Origin: Phycisphaerales bacterium
GTDB lineage: Bacteria; Planctomycetota; Phycisphaerae; UBA1845; Fen-1342
Length of the DNA stretch: 64,000 nucleotides
NCBI GenBank assembly: GCA_016716475.1
Contig: JADJWG010000004.1
Location: forward strand, 62,001-126,000
Reading direction: 5' to 3'
Shown: piece by piece, positions 20,697 to 30,700 of the stretch
Layout: every line of letters begins with the position of its first letter
Numbering within the stretch: position 1 is the stretch's first letter
Notes under the pieces: generated by a model
Databases searched by the model: none
The model's input: the letters and a program-made list of their open reading frames with translations, nothing else
Told to the model about the DNA's origin: nothing
Program-made: the position numbers and the translations under genes

Positions 20697-21334
20697 GATG
20701 GTTCCCCCGGCTCACTGCCCCTTTGCTCCCCGGACAGGGCCGCGCCGGTCAGCAGGAAGGCCCGGGCACGATGAACGTAAGTTATTGCAGAAAATAATGT
20801 TATGGCTACCGTGAGCCATACGGCTGCAGTTCGCAGCGGGCTTAGTCCTTCGAGGTTCCAAGCCAGTTGCCCAAGGATGATGGCGATCGTTGCCGATTGA
20901 ACGAACATCTTGAACTTGCCGCTCCAGGTGGCTGCGAACTCGACGCCACCGCTCTCGGCGTGCGCTCTGACTGCCGAGACCAGCAACTCGCGTGTGAGAA
21001 TGACCACGACCATCCACGGGGCCACATCCGTGATATTGCGCGTGCCGTCCCAAAAGGAGTGGCTCGCGAACAGGATGAACACCCCACAGATGATCACTTT
21101 ATCGACCACTGGATCGACGATCCGCCCGAAAGTCGTCACGGTGCGTGTCAGCCGTGCCACGAGACCGTCGAGGATGTCGGTCAGCACCGCAACGAGGAAA
21201 ATCCAGAAGCAGACGTGCAGCAACCAGCGTTGGGTGTCGAGGTGCCGGGCGTCGAACCAAGAGAGCAGGGCGAACAGCACGAGCGCCAGTACAAGGCGGG
21301 TAAGCGTGAGTTGATTCGCGAGGTTGATTCGCAT
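20693..21334 (-). CDS. pgsA: CDP-diacylglycerol-glycerol-3-phosphate 3-phosphatidyltransferase
   Basis: 213 residues from ATG 21334 (MRINLANQLTLTRLVLA); an upstream in-frame extension is polar, unlike the family, and was not used. The CDP-alcohol phosphotransferase signature DGLVAR-x8-G-RIV-D-PVV-D is intact around residues 62-85. Several membrane helices follow. The enzyme makes phosphatidylglycerophosphate from CDP-diacylglycerol and glycerol-3-phosphate, committing lipid to phosphatidylglycerol. The Ser/Pro-rich C-terminal tail (SGEQRGSEPGEPS) is short. tRNA-Arg lies 161 bases upstream on the same strand. Confidence 0.94.
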   Translation of the reverse strand: MRINLANQLTLTRLVLALVLFALLSWFDARHLDTQRWLLHVCFWIFLVAVLTDILDGLVARLTRTVTTFGRIVDPVVDKVIICGVFILFASHSFWDGTRNITDVAPWMVVVILTRELLVSAVRAHAESGGVEFAATWSGKFKMFVQSATIAIILGQLAWNLEGLSPLRTAAVWLTVAITLFSAITYVHRARAFLLTGAALSGEQRGSEPGEPS

Positions 21335-21494
21335 CCGGTGCGCACCGAGCTCCCGCAGCCAGTGAAGCGGCGTCCGTCCTGTCGGACGCGCTGGGTGGCA
21401 GTGTAGCGGTACAACCGTCTGGGTGCGACCTGCGAACGGCGGGCAGCGCACGAACTGCGTTCCGGCACCCGATCTTGTCTTTCAGGGGGGGAAT

Positions 21495-21568
<74 letters not shown>

Positions 21569-21612
21569 TCGCGGACAAAAACAGGCGTGGCGGGACGGGT
21601 AGCCCGCCGCAG

Positions 21613-21697
21613 TGCCCGGGACTGGATTCGAACCAGCACGAGGTTAACCCTCACCAGGCCCTCAACCTGGCGCGTCTGCCAATTCCGCCACCCGGGC
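21613..21697 (-). tRNA. tRNA-Leu (anticodon GAG)
   Basis: An 85-base class II tRNA on the minus strand: acceptor GCCCGGG with CCCGGGC, anticodon stem CCAGG/CCTGG around loop TTGAGGG, a long variable arm (TGAGGGTTAACCTCG) and T arm GCTGG-TTCGAAT-CCAGT. It reads CUC and CUU. The discriminator is A; CCA is not encoded. It lies 44 bases from tRNA-Arg in the same direction, and the two may share a transcript. Confidence 0.95.
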
Positions 21698-21821
21698 GCA
21701 GTCCGGCCTAGCCGAACTCGGGAATCACGGATCGTACGCCGCGCCCCGAAACCCGTCAAGACCGCGCGCTGTGGTCCGCGCGCTTGGCGCCGGGGCCGAT
21801 CGCGGGCATGATCATCCCGCG

Positions 21822-22586
21822 ATGTCCGCCATCGCCGTCATCCCCGCCCGTTTCGGCTCCACGCGCTACCCCGGCAAGCCACTTCTCCGAGAAACCGGCA
21901 AATTCCTGATCCAGCACGTCTACGAGCGCACCGCCGCCGCCTGCGAGATCGCCCAGGTGCTGGTGGCTACCGATGACGATCGTATCGCCGCCGCTGTGCG
22001 GTCCTTCGGCGGCGAGGCCGTGCTCACCCGCCCGGACCACCCCAGCGGTACGGATCGTATTGCTGAAGTGCTGGCAGCCCGCCCCGGTCCGGACGATCAG
22101 GTCATTCTCAACGTGCAGGGCGATGAACCTGAAGTCGAGCCCGCCTACCTCGACCAGTTGGTGCGCCGGTTGGCGGCGGAGCCGTCCGAGTCTGCCGGCG
22201 GCTGCCCGATCGCCACGCTCGCGTGTCCGTTTCCACCCGACCATGATCCGCGTGACCCCAACTGTGTGAAAGTTGTCAGGAATTCGCGGGGACAAGCGCT
22301 GTATTTCTCACGAAGTCTGATACCATATCCACGAGACGGCGGTGGTATGCCGGCCCCCGGGCCATGGCTTCTGCACTTGGGGGTCTATGCGTACCGTCGC
22401 GGTTTCCTGCTCCGGCTCGCCGCCTGGGAACCGGGCGTGCTCGAGCAAATCGAAAAACTCGAACAGTTGCGCGTGCTCGAGAAAGGCGTGGGCCTGGCGG
22501 TGGAAGTTGTGCCGCGGGCGACCCCCGGAATCGATACGCCGGAAGATTACGCCCGTTTCGTCGCCCGCGTCGGCGTGTCGGATTGA
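21822..22586 (+). CDS. kdsB: 3-deoxy-manno-octulosonate cytidylyltransferase
   Basis: 254 residues from ATG 21822 (MSAIAVIPARFGSTRYPGKPL); 17 further in-frame codons upstream do not match the family. Motifs are IPARFGSTRYPGKPL, VATDDDRI, HPSGTDRIAEV, ILNVQGDEPEV, YFSRSLIPYPRD and HLGVYAYRR, with PGIDTPEDYAR at the end. It activates KDO as CMP-KDO for transfer to lipid A. pyrG, which makes the CTP this enzyme consumes, follows 90 bases downstream. With lpxK this supports an LPS-type outer membrane. Confidence 0.95.
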   Translation: MSAIAVIPARFGSTRYPGKPLLRETGKFLIQHVYERTAAACEIAQVLVATDDDRIAAAVRSFGGEAVLTRPDHPSGTDRIAEVLAARPGPDDQVILNVQGDEPEVEPAYLDQLVRRLAAEPSESAGGCPIATLACPFPPDHDPRDPNCVKVVRNSRGQALYFSRSLIPYPRDGGGMPAPGPWLLHLGVYAYRRGFLLRLAAWEPGVLEQIEKLEQLRVLEKGVGLAVEVVPRATPGIDTPEDYARFVARVGVSD

Positions 22587-22676
22587 CCGCGGGGGAGCGC
22601 TGGCTTCCCGCGCGCCACGGTGTCGACAGGAGTGCTTAGTCCCATGCGACCCAAGGTATCCGCAGGTGTGTAGATC

Positions 22677-24521
22677 ATGACAGACGGCGATCGGCTGCTG
22701 GAATCGGTCCGCGATCAATCCGGGGACACCGAGTTCTACCTGCCGTTGCCGGCGGGTTACAAGCTCGGCTCCACGCGCTACGTCGTCGTCTTCGGCACCG
22801 TCATGAGCGGACTTGGCAAAGGCATTTTCAACTCCTCCCTGGCCCGTTGCGTGCAGGACAAGGGGCTCAAGGTCACTCCGATCAAGCTCGAAGGTTACCT
22901 CAACATCGACTCCGGCACCCTGAACCCCTTCCGCCACGGTGAAGTGTTCGTACTCGACGACGGAACCGAGTGCGATATGGATCTTGGAACCTACGAACGC
23001 GCCCTCAACATCGATCTTTCGCGTCTCAACTTCGCCACCAACGGCCAGTTATACCGCCGCGTGCTCGAACGTGAACGCACCGGCGCCTATCTCGGTCGCG
23101 ATGTTCAGATGATCCCCCATGTCACCGGCGAGGTGAAGAACCGCCTGCGTGAACTGGCCGTTGCCACCCAGGCCGATGTCGTCTTTGTAGAAATCGGCGG
23201 CACGGTTGGCGACGTGGAAAATGCCCATTACATCGAGGCCATGCGCCAGCTCGCCTTCGAGGAGGGCCAGCGCAGCGTTTGCTTCGTCGCTCTGACCTAT
23301 GTCCTGGAACCGGCCATCCTCGGCGAGCAGAAGAGCAAGGCCGCCCAGCTTGGCATCCGTCGCCTGCTTGAATGCGGCGTACAACCCCACATCATCGCCT
23401 GCCGGGCGCACTCCCCCGTGACCAGGAAGGTGCGCGAGAAAATTGCGCTGTTCTCCAATGTCCCCCCCGAGCGGGTCTTCAGCATGCACGACTGTGAGAG
23501 CGTGTACCTGATTCCCGAACTGCTCCGAGGCGCCGGCTACGACAAGGCCGTCATGGAGTGGCTCCAGCTTGAGCCGCGCGTCGATGAGGCCACCGAGCGC
23601 GCCAACCGCGAACAGTGGGTCGGCTACCTCAACCGGATGCGAACCGCCACGCGCGAAGTTTCGATCGGCATCACCGGCAAGTACACCGCCGTTCGCGACG
23701 CCTACGCGAGCATCCTGAAGGCGCTGGAACACGCCGGCGCATACGTCGGGGCCAAGGTCAACGTCCGTTGGGTGGAAACGTCAGAGCTGACCGATGCGAC
23801 GGCGCCGGAGGCCCTGCGCGAAGTCCATGGGATCATCGTGCCGGGTGCGTTCGGGACGCGCGGGGCCGAGGGAAAAATCGCCTGCCTGAAGCACGCCCGC
23901 GAGCAGCGCGTGCCGGTGCTGGGAATCTGCTATGGCTTCCAGATGGCCGTCATTGAGTTCGCCCGCAACGTCTGTGGCCTTGGCGACGCCGACACAACCG
24001 AGATCGATACCGAGTGCCGCTACCCGGTCATCAATCTCCTGCCCGAGCAGAAGGCGATCGAGGGCCTCGGCGGCACGATGCGACTCGGTGGCCACGACAT
24101 CGCCGTGCGGCCGGATACCCTGGCGGCGCGCATGTTCGGTGACCGGACGCGGCTGCGTTTCCGTCACCGCTACGAGGTTGATCCACGCTACGTGCCTCAG
24201 CTCGAGGCCGGCGGGATGATCTTCTCCGGAAAATCGCCGCGGGCGGAGATCATGAACATCCTTGAACTGCGGCCGGACCTGCATCCGTACTATGTCGGGA
24301 CGCAGGCACATCCGGAATTGACGAGTCGGCCGTTGCGACCGCAGCCGTTTTTCGTGGGCCTGGTGCACGCGGCCCTAAGGCGGGCGCACGAGGATTATGT
24401 GACCCCGCTGGTGTACCCGCGCGAAGTGGATCAAGAGCGCTGTGGGGCGGGCGGTATGTCGGGTTGTGCCTCGCAGGTGCCGGAAGAGCGTCCGGGTTCG
24501 GCGCGGGTCGCCCAGCGCTAG
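22677..24521 (+). CDS. pyrG: CTP synthase, divergent form
   Basis: 614 residues, about 70 longer than E. coli PyrG, with 32 extra residues before the synthetase domain and a C-terminal tail. The synthetase half keeps SGLGKGI (P-loop), IKLEGYLNIDSG, HGEVFVLDDGTECDMDLGTYER, VEIGGTVGDVEN and KSKAAQ. The glutaminase half keeps the nucleophile Cys in VLGICYGFQ, RFRHRYEVD and the AHPE catalytic pair. Several usually fixed positions differ: the first motif is FGTVMSGLGKG instead of TGGVVSSLGKG, KLEGY replaces KLDPY, and PGAFGTRG replaces PGGFGxRG at the oxyanion-hole turn. It should still amidate UTP to CTP using glutamine. ATG 22677 is the only sensible start. Confidence 0.9.
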   Translation: MTDGDRLLESVRDQSGDTEFYLPLPAGYKLGSTRYVVVFGTVMSGLGKGIFNSSLARCVQDKGLKVTPIKLEGYLNIDSGTLNPFRHGEVFVLDDGTECDMDLGTYERALNIDLSRLNFATNGQLYRRVLERERTGAYLGRDVQMIPHVTGEVKNRLRELAVATQADVVFVEIGGTVGDVENAHYIEAMRQLAFEEGQRSVCFVALTYVLEPAILGEQKSKAAQLGIRRLLECGVQPHIIACRAHSPVTRKVREKIALFSNVPPERVFSMHDCESVYLIPELLRGAGYDKAVMEWLQLEPRVDEATERANREQWVGYLNRMRTATREVSIGITGKYTAVRDAYASILKALEHAGAYVGAKVNVRWVETSELTDATAPEALREVHGIIVPGAFGTRGAEGKIACLKHAREQRVPVLGICYGFQMAVIEFARNVCGLGDADTTEIDTECRYPVINLLPEQKAIEGLGGTMRLGGHDIAVRPDTLAARMFGDRTRLRFRHRYEVDPRYVPQLEAGGMIFSGKSPRAEIMNILELRPDLHPYYVGTQAHPELTSRPLRPQPFFVGLVHAALRRAHEDYVTPLVYPREVDQERCGAGGMSGCASQVPEERPGSARVAQR

Positions 24522-24780
24522 CGTAAGCGGGAAGCACATCCGCCGCCTTTGAGGTGCTATAGTGTACGGGGGGGTATGTACGGCAGGAAATACTGTCGGA
24601 TCAGGTCGACGCAACTTATAGATTTGGGCCACAGCTTACGGAAGTAATTCGGGAAAGGAGCGCGGGTGCGCCCACTTCTGGGCGGATCACCGGGCCCAGT
24701 TCCCCTGACCGCGGCTGGCCCGCCGCCGGGCTGTGCATTTCGTCATTGAATGTAAACGACTACACATAAGGAGGTTGGAG

Positions 24781-27700
24781 ATGATGGCGCGCGTGACGAC
24801 CCTGCTGGCGCTTTGCGCCTGCCCGCTCGGTGTGTTCGCTGATCCGATCGGCCTCACCCAAGGCCCCGGAATGTTCTCAGGGGCGGCCCGTGTCGTCGTG
24901 CCGGTCGATGGCACCTGGTTCGTCCTCGACGAGTTGATGAGTGAGGGGAGTTTTTACGCCCCGATTTTCTCGTATACCTCCGCCACGCCCGTGCAAATGG
25001 ACATCACCGACCTTTTCGTCGTATCGGACCAGAACGAGGTTTACCTCAACGGTGTCCTGCTCGGAGCCACCCCGGCAATGCCGGACTGGTCGGCCCTGGT
25101 TCCGGCCGTCGGCCCGCTGGACGATCCGCCCTACACCGACGATCCGGATGTGGCCTGGTTGCGACCGGAGTTCAGCAAGCAATCTTTTTCGCTGCCGGCG
25201 GGCACGCACACTCTGACGCTGCGCAACATCCATATCCCGCTTGACGAGGATGGCAACCCGTTCCCGGACGGCACGGTGGCGTTCCGGTTGGTGCCGGAGC
25301 CCACAGGCGGGCTCTTGCTGCTGCTGGTGGGGGCGTGCGGCCTGCGGGCGTGGCGAGGTGCGTCGCTGAACCGCCGGCCGCGCGCGGCCGGACGCCGGGT
25401 GTCCAGCGCGATCCACGGCACGCTGGCGGCGGTGGGCCTGCTGGTGGCACTGCCGGGCGTGGCACGGGCGGGGACGCCCTGCGGTTTGGTGGAAGCCGAC
25501 GTGGTGAGTGGAGTGCTCGAGATTGTCGGTACCGCCGGGGCGGACAGCGTGCGCGTCGTGGTGAGTAGCAGCGACCCGGGGGTAGTGGAAATCTATACCC
25601 CGGTCGGGGCGGCGTTACCAGGTTGTACCTTTGATTCGAGCGTGACTCCGTTCAGTACGATTCGTCTGCTGGCGGGGGACGGCGATGATCTCGTGGTTTT
25701 CGACGACTCGTACGGCGCGCTATCCGACACATGGACGATCGAGATCGACGGTGGGGATGGCGCCGACATCGTCTTCGGCGGTCTCGACCTGAGCGTCGTG
25801 CCGCTGAACGATGCGCTGGACATGATCGACACGTTGCAGCAGGCGCAGGATCTAATCGAGCGGGTCCTTGACTTGCTCGACACGCCGCAGTCCGGTTGCA
25901 ACACCGTACCCTGTGTGGTCACGAACACGGCGATGGCGCTGGAGGATGCCGTCAACAATCTCGTGCGGCCAACGGCGGAGTACGTGCGCGACATTGAGGG
26001 TGAACTCGTGCAACCCACGGCCGCACTGGTGCGTGAGGCCCACGAGCGTATTGCCACCCACCTGCAGACCTTCATGGCGGGAGATGCGGTCGGGCTGGCC
26101 GCGGATGCGCAGGCCTTTTCGGCGAACGTCGAGGTGATGGTCGATGAGTTCGAGCTGCTGCTGCCGGTGGCCTACGACCTGCTCGCGCGGGCCGAGCTGC
26201 TGTACGCCCAGGCCGCGAACATGGGCCTGTTTACGCAGAGTGGCGACGCGATCAATGTTTTCACGCAGACAATCGAGAGCCATATCCTGACGATCACCGA
26301 GCTGGCGGAGCTCTGCGCCGAGGACCCGGAACCGACGGAAACGGAATTCGACGAGAACCTTCAGGACCCTAGCGGGTTGTCGTTCTGGTGCGCCGAACTG
26401 GAGCGCCGCATCGAGGCGCTCGAGGCGATTACGGACGGGGTCGAGACCCGCGTGGACCAGGTCGAGGCACAGGGGGACCTCTTCGAAGCCGACGGCAACG
26501 CCTTCGAGCAGGATGGCGAACTGCTGGGGGATGATGAGAATTCCAACTCATCTGCGGCGCAGATTGAGGCCGAAGCCGAGACGCTGAATCTGACGGCCGA
26601 CGCCTTCAGCGCTGCGGCCGACGCCGTCAACGCGGACTGGGAACAGTGGGTGACGCAGGCGGAAGCAGACCTCGAGGGACGCGGCGAGCTCATGCACGAC
26701 CGCGGCCTGGCGGAGGTACTCGCCGCGGCCGACGCCCTGCACGCCCAGATCCAGGTGAACGTCGAGGATGCCGCGGATGCGCTGCGCGTGGAGGCGGAGC
26801 AGATCCTTGCGGACTTGAACGCACTGATGCTCGTGGCCGCACCGCTGCTGCAGGACGGCCGCGGTGAACGGGGTGGGCCGGCAGATTGCCAGTTCACGAC
26901 GACGCACACCATCCAGGGCGGTCCGGGTGTCAACGTGCTGATCGGCACGACCGGCAACGACCTGATCATCGGTGGCAGTGCCAGCGACCTGATCATCGGC
27001 GGTCCCGGGTCGGATCGCATCCGTGGCCAGGGCGGGATCGACCTGCTGTTCGGTGGCGGCGGGCATGACGAGATCTTCGGTGGCCCCGGCATCGATCTCA
27101 TCATCGGCAACGGTGGAAACGACTGCCTGTATGGCGGGGGCGGGCAGACCATCACGCGCGGGTCGTTGACCGTCGAGTTGGGTGACCTGTTCTTCGGTGG
27201 TGACGGCAACGACACGATTGTGAGCGGTGACAGCGAGGAGGACGAGCTCACCGAGATCGACGTCGTCTTTGCGGGGGCGGGCGACGACCGCGTGCGTGTC
27301 AGCCACGGCGGAACTCTGACGGTGGGCTCGTTCAGCTTCCAGTTCGGGAACCTGGTGCTCGGTGGCGACGGCAACGACGATATCGTCACCGGCGATGGGG
27401 TGGACGTGCTTTTCGGTGAGAACGGCAACGACGTCATCAAGGCCGGGAAGGGGGCGCTGCTTACCATTGGCAGCGGCAGCAATGCGGTGCGGCTCGCGCT
27501 GGGTGATCTGGTGTTCGGCGGCCGTGGCAACGACACGCTGCACGGTGACGATCCGGACGCCGACCGCGCGGATGACGACATCGACCTGCTGTTCGGCGGT
27601 GCCGGGAACGACGCGATCTTCGGGTACGGCGGTGGGCTGCTCAGCATCGGACCGGTGACGAATCCGAATTTCGAGCTTGGGCTTGGCAACCTGCTCTTCG

Positions 27701-30700
27701 GCGGGGATGGCGATGATGCGATCGTGGCACTCGACGGGATCGATATTGCATTCGGCGGTGATGGCCACGATACGATCACGGCGGGCAAGGGCGCGCTGCT
27801 GACGATTGGCAGCGGCAACGACGAGTTCCGCTTGGCGCTGGGTGATCTGCTCTTCGGTGGTGACGGCAACGACACCCTGCACGGGGATCAGCCGAGCGCC
27901 GACCGCGCGGACGACGACATCGACGTCATCTTCGGCGGCGACGGCGATGATGCGATCTTCGGGTACGGTGGCGGGCTGCTCAGCATTGGCGCTGAGGACG
28001 AACCCGACTTCGAGCTGCGGCTCGGCAACGTGATCTTTGGCGGCGCGGGCGCGGACAACATCAAGACGCTCGCCGGGATCGACCTGATCTTTGCCGGTGC
28101 GGACGATGATACGGTCGCGGCCGGCCAGGGGGCCGCCCTGGAGATCGACGATGACTTCTCCATCGAACTGGGTGATCTGATCTTCGGGCAGGCCGGTGAC
28201 GACACCCTGCACGGTGACGCCGCGACCCCGACAGACGACGGAGACGGTGACGGGATCGACCTGATTTTCGGTGGCCCGGGCGATGACGCCATTTATGGCG
28301 GCGCGGGCGGCAAGATCGAACTCCCGGATCAGAACTTCTGCCTGCTCTTCGGCAATCTGCTGTTCGGTGGTCCCGGTGACGATCTGCTCCGTGGTGACTA
28401 CAGCAACTGGGATCCGGCCGAGCCGCAGGGCGGCATCGATCTGATCTTCGGGGCCGCGGGTCACGACACGCTCCAGGGCGGTGGCGGATCGCTGATCATC
28501 ATCGGCGATCTCTCGGCCGGCCAGGCGATCGTGATTGCGTTCGGCAACCTGCTGTTCGGCGGTCCCGGCGATGATGTCATCCAGGGTGCCGACGGCACGT
28601 CGGCCTGCACCGGGGTCCATGATGAGCTGGATGATCTGCTCGATTTGCTCGGCATCACCGACCTCGGCGGCGCCGCCGACCTCATCTTCGCGGGCGCCGG
28701 CGACGATACGGTGGATGCGTACAACGGGATCGATTTCGTGTTCGGCTCGAGCGGCGATGATGTGCTGCGTGCCGATCACGGCGGCATTCTCATCGTGCCC
28801 ATCAGCGGTCCGGTGCCGATCGCATTCGGCAACCTGATGTTCGGGGGTGACGGTGAGGACGCCCTCACGAGTCTCGGACGCCTGGTGCTGCCCACGGTGC
28901 CACCGATGGAAATCGACCTCCTGTTCGGCGGCCCATGCGACGATGTCATCTCCGCGGGCGACGGCTTCAACCTGGTCTTCGGCAACCGGGCCGACGACAC
29001 GATCACGGCCGGCAATGGCATCAACCTGCTCTTCGGCAACCGCGGGGCGGACACTATCGCCATTGCGGCTGACACCGCACTGAGTTTGAACGTGCTTTTC
29101 GGCAACCAGGACGATGACGTGCTCACCGGTGGTGACGGCATCAACGTCATGTTCGGCAACCGGGGTGACGACGTCGTGACGGGCGGCACCGGACTGACGG
29201 TCGCTTTTGGCAACCGCGGTAACGACCTCGTGAGTGGTGGAAACGGAATCGGCATTCTGTTCGGCAATACGGGTCATGACACCGTGCTGGGCGGCATCGG
29301 TCTGACGGTGGCCTTCGGCAACCGTGGCAATGACGTGGTCCAGGGTGGCCCCGGGCTGGCCGTGCTGTTCGGCAACGCCGGTGAGGATGACGTGGCCGGG
29401 GGTCCCGGATTGTGCGTGGCATTCGGCAATTCCGGGCACGACCTGGTTTCAGCGGGTGCGGGGCTGGCGGTGCAGTTCGGCAACGCCGGCCAGGATCGCC
29501 TGCGTTCGGGCTCGGGTGTGAGCGTGCTGTTCGGCAACGGCGATGAAGACATCCTGGAGGCGGGCGGCAGCGGGCTCTTCGTCGCGTTCGGCAATGGCAG
29601 CGACGATGTTCTGGTGGGCGGCGGGGGCGTCAACCTGCTCTTCGGCAACCGGGGCAACGACCAGTTCTTCGGCGGCGGCGGCATGAACATCGCGTTCGGC
29701 AATCGCGACAACGACGTGATCCGCGGCGGTGCCGTCGTCGACTTCCTCTTCGGTAACGCACACGACGACCTGATCGCCGGTGGCGACAGCAAGGACTTCA
29801 TCTTCGGCAACGCCGGGAACGACAGTCTCGTCGGCGAAGGCGGCGGTGATTATGTCTTCGGCAATCGCGGCAACGACACCGTGCGCAGTGGCAGCGACGG
29901 CAGCACCCGCGACTGGCTCTTCGGCAATCGCGGCAATGATGCCCTCTTCGGCTGCAGCAATGCCGATAAGCTCTTTGGCGGGCGTGGCAATGACAGCAAG
30001 GACCGCGAGAACTGCGGGGGCCTGACGCTCCCGCCGCCGGCGCGGGGCGAGATCCGTGGCACCGTGCGCATCGACCTCGACGGCGACGGTGTCGGTGACA
30101 TCCCGCACGCTGGCGTCACCGTGAGTGCGGGGACGGCCAGCGCCGTGACCGACGCGGACGGCAACTACCGGATTGCCGGGCTCGCCGTCGGCGGTTACAC
30201 CGTGGCCCAGACCGTGCCGAACGATTACATGCAGGTATCGGCCCCGGCGACTTACGCGGTCACCGTCGGCGCGATGGGTATCGACCTCTTCGTACAGCGG
30301 AATTTCGTCAACCGCGCGAACTGCTACGTGGCACCGGATGCCTGGAGCTGCCTCGGTGGCGGCTGCGATCCGGCCCAGCCCGGCTGCCAGCCGATCGTGG
30401 TGCGGCGCGTGCTGCGCTGCCCGGAGACTGGCGCCATCTGTAACGAGGCGGACGACTGCCCGTGCAGCGACTGCGTCCCGTCCTGGGCGGTCGAGGAGTG
30501 CGCGTGCAATCCCACCTGCTACATCGTGCTCGACCCCGCGACGGGGCCGCAGTGCGCCGGACAGTGCATCGGCGGAGGTGGGGTCTTCCCGTGTGAGCTG
30601 GTTCAGGAGGGCGATCTGTTCCGTTGCGAGTGCGCCATCCAGCCGCCGTGCCCGACCGAGCTCGCACGCTTCCGGTTCAGCGGTGAGGTGACGTCGGTCA

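Noticed and set aside
24522..24780. Possible promoter or leader RNA upstream of the RTX gene
   Set aside because: Some AT-rich stretches exist (near 24556 and 24616) but no -35/-10 pair or known leader fold could be supported.
25399..25401. Internal GTG as the start of a separate RTX gene
   Set aside because: No ribosome binding site precedes it and the frame is continuous from a strong start at 24781. Kept as an alternative in the fusion finding.
26361..29439. Long minus-strand open frames opposite the RTX gene (Pro/Ser-rich, Val/Asp-rich)
   Set aside because: They are complements of Gly-Asp repeats; periodicity is inherited from the plus strand and no signal or start context supports them.
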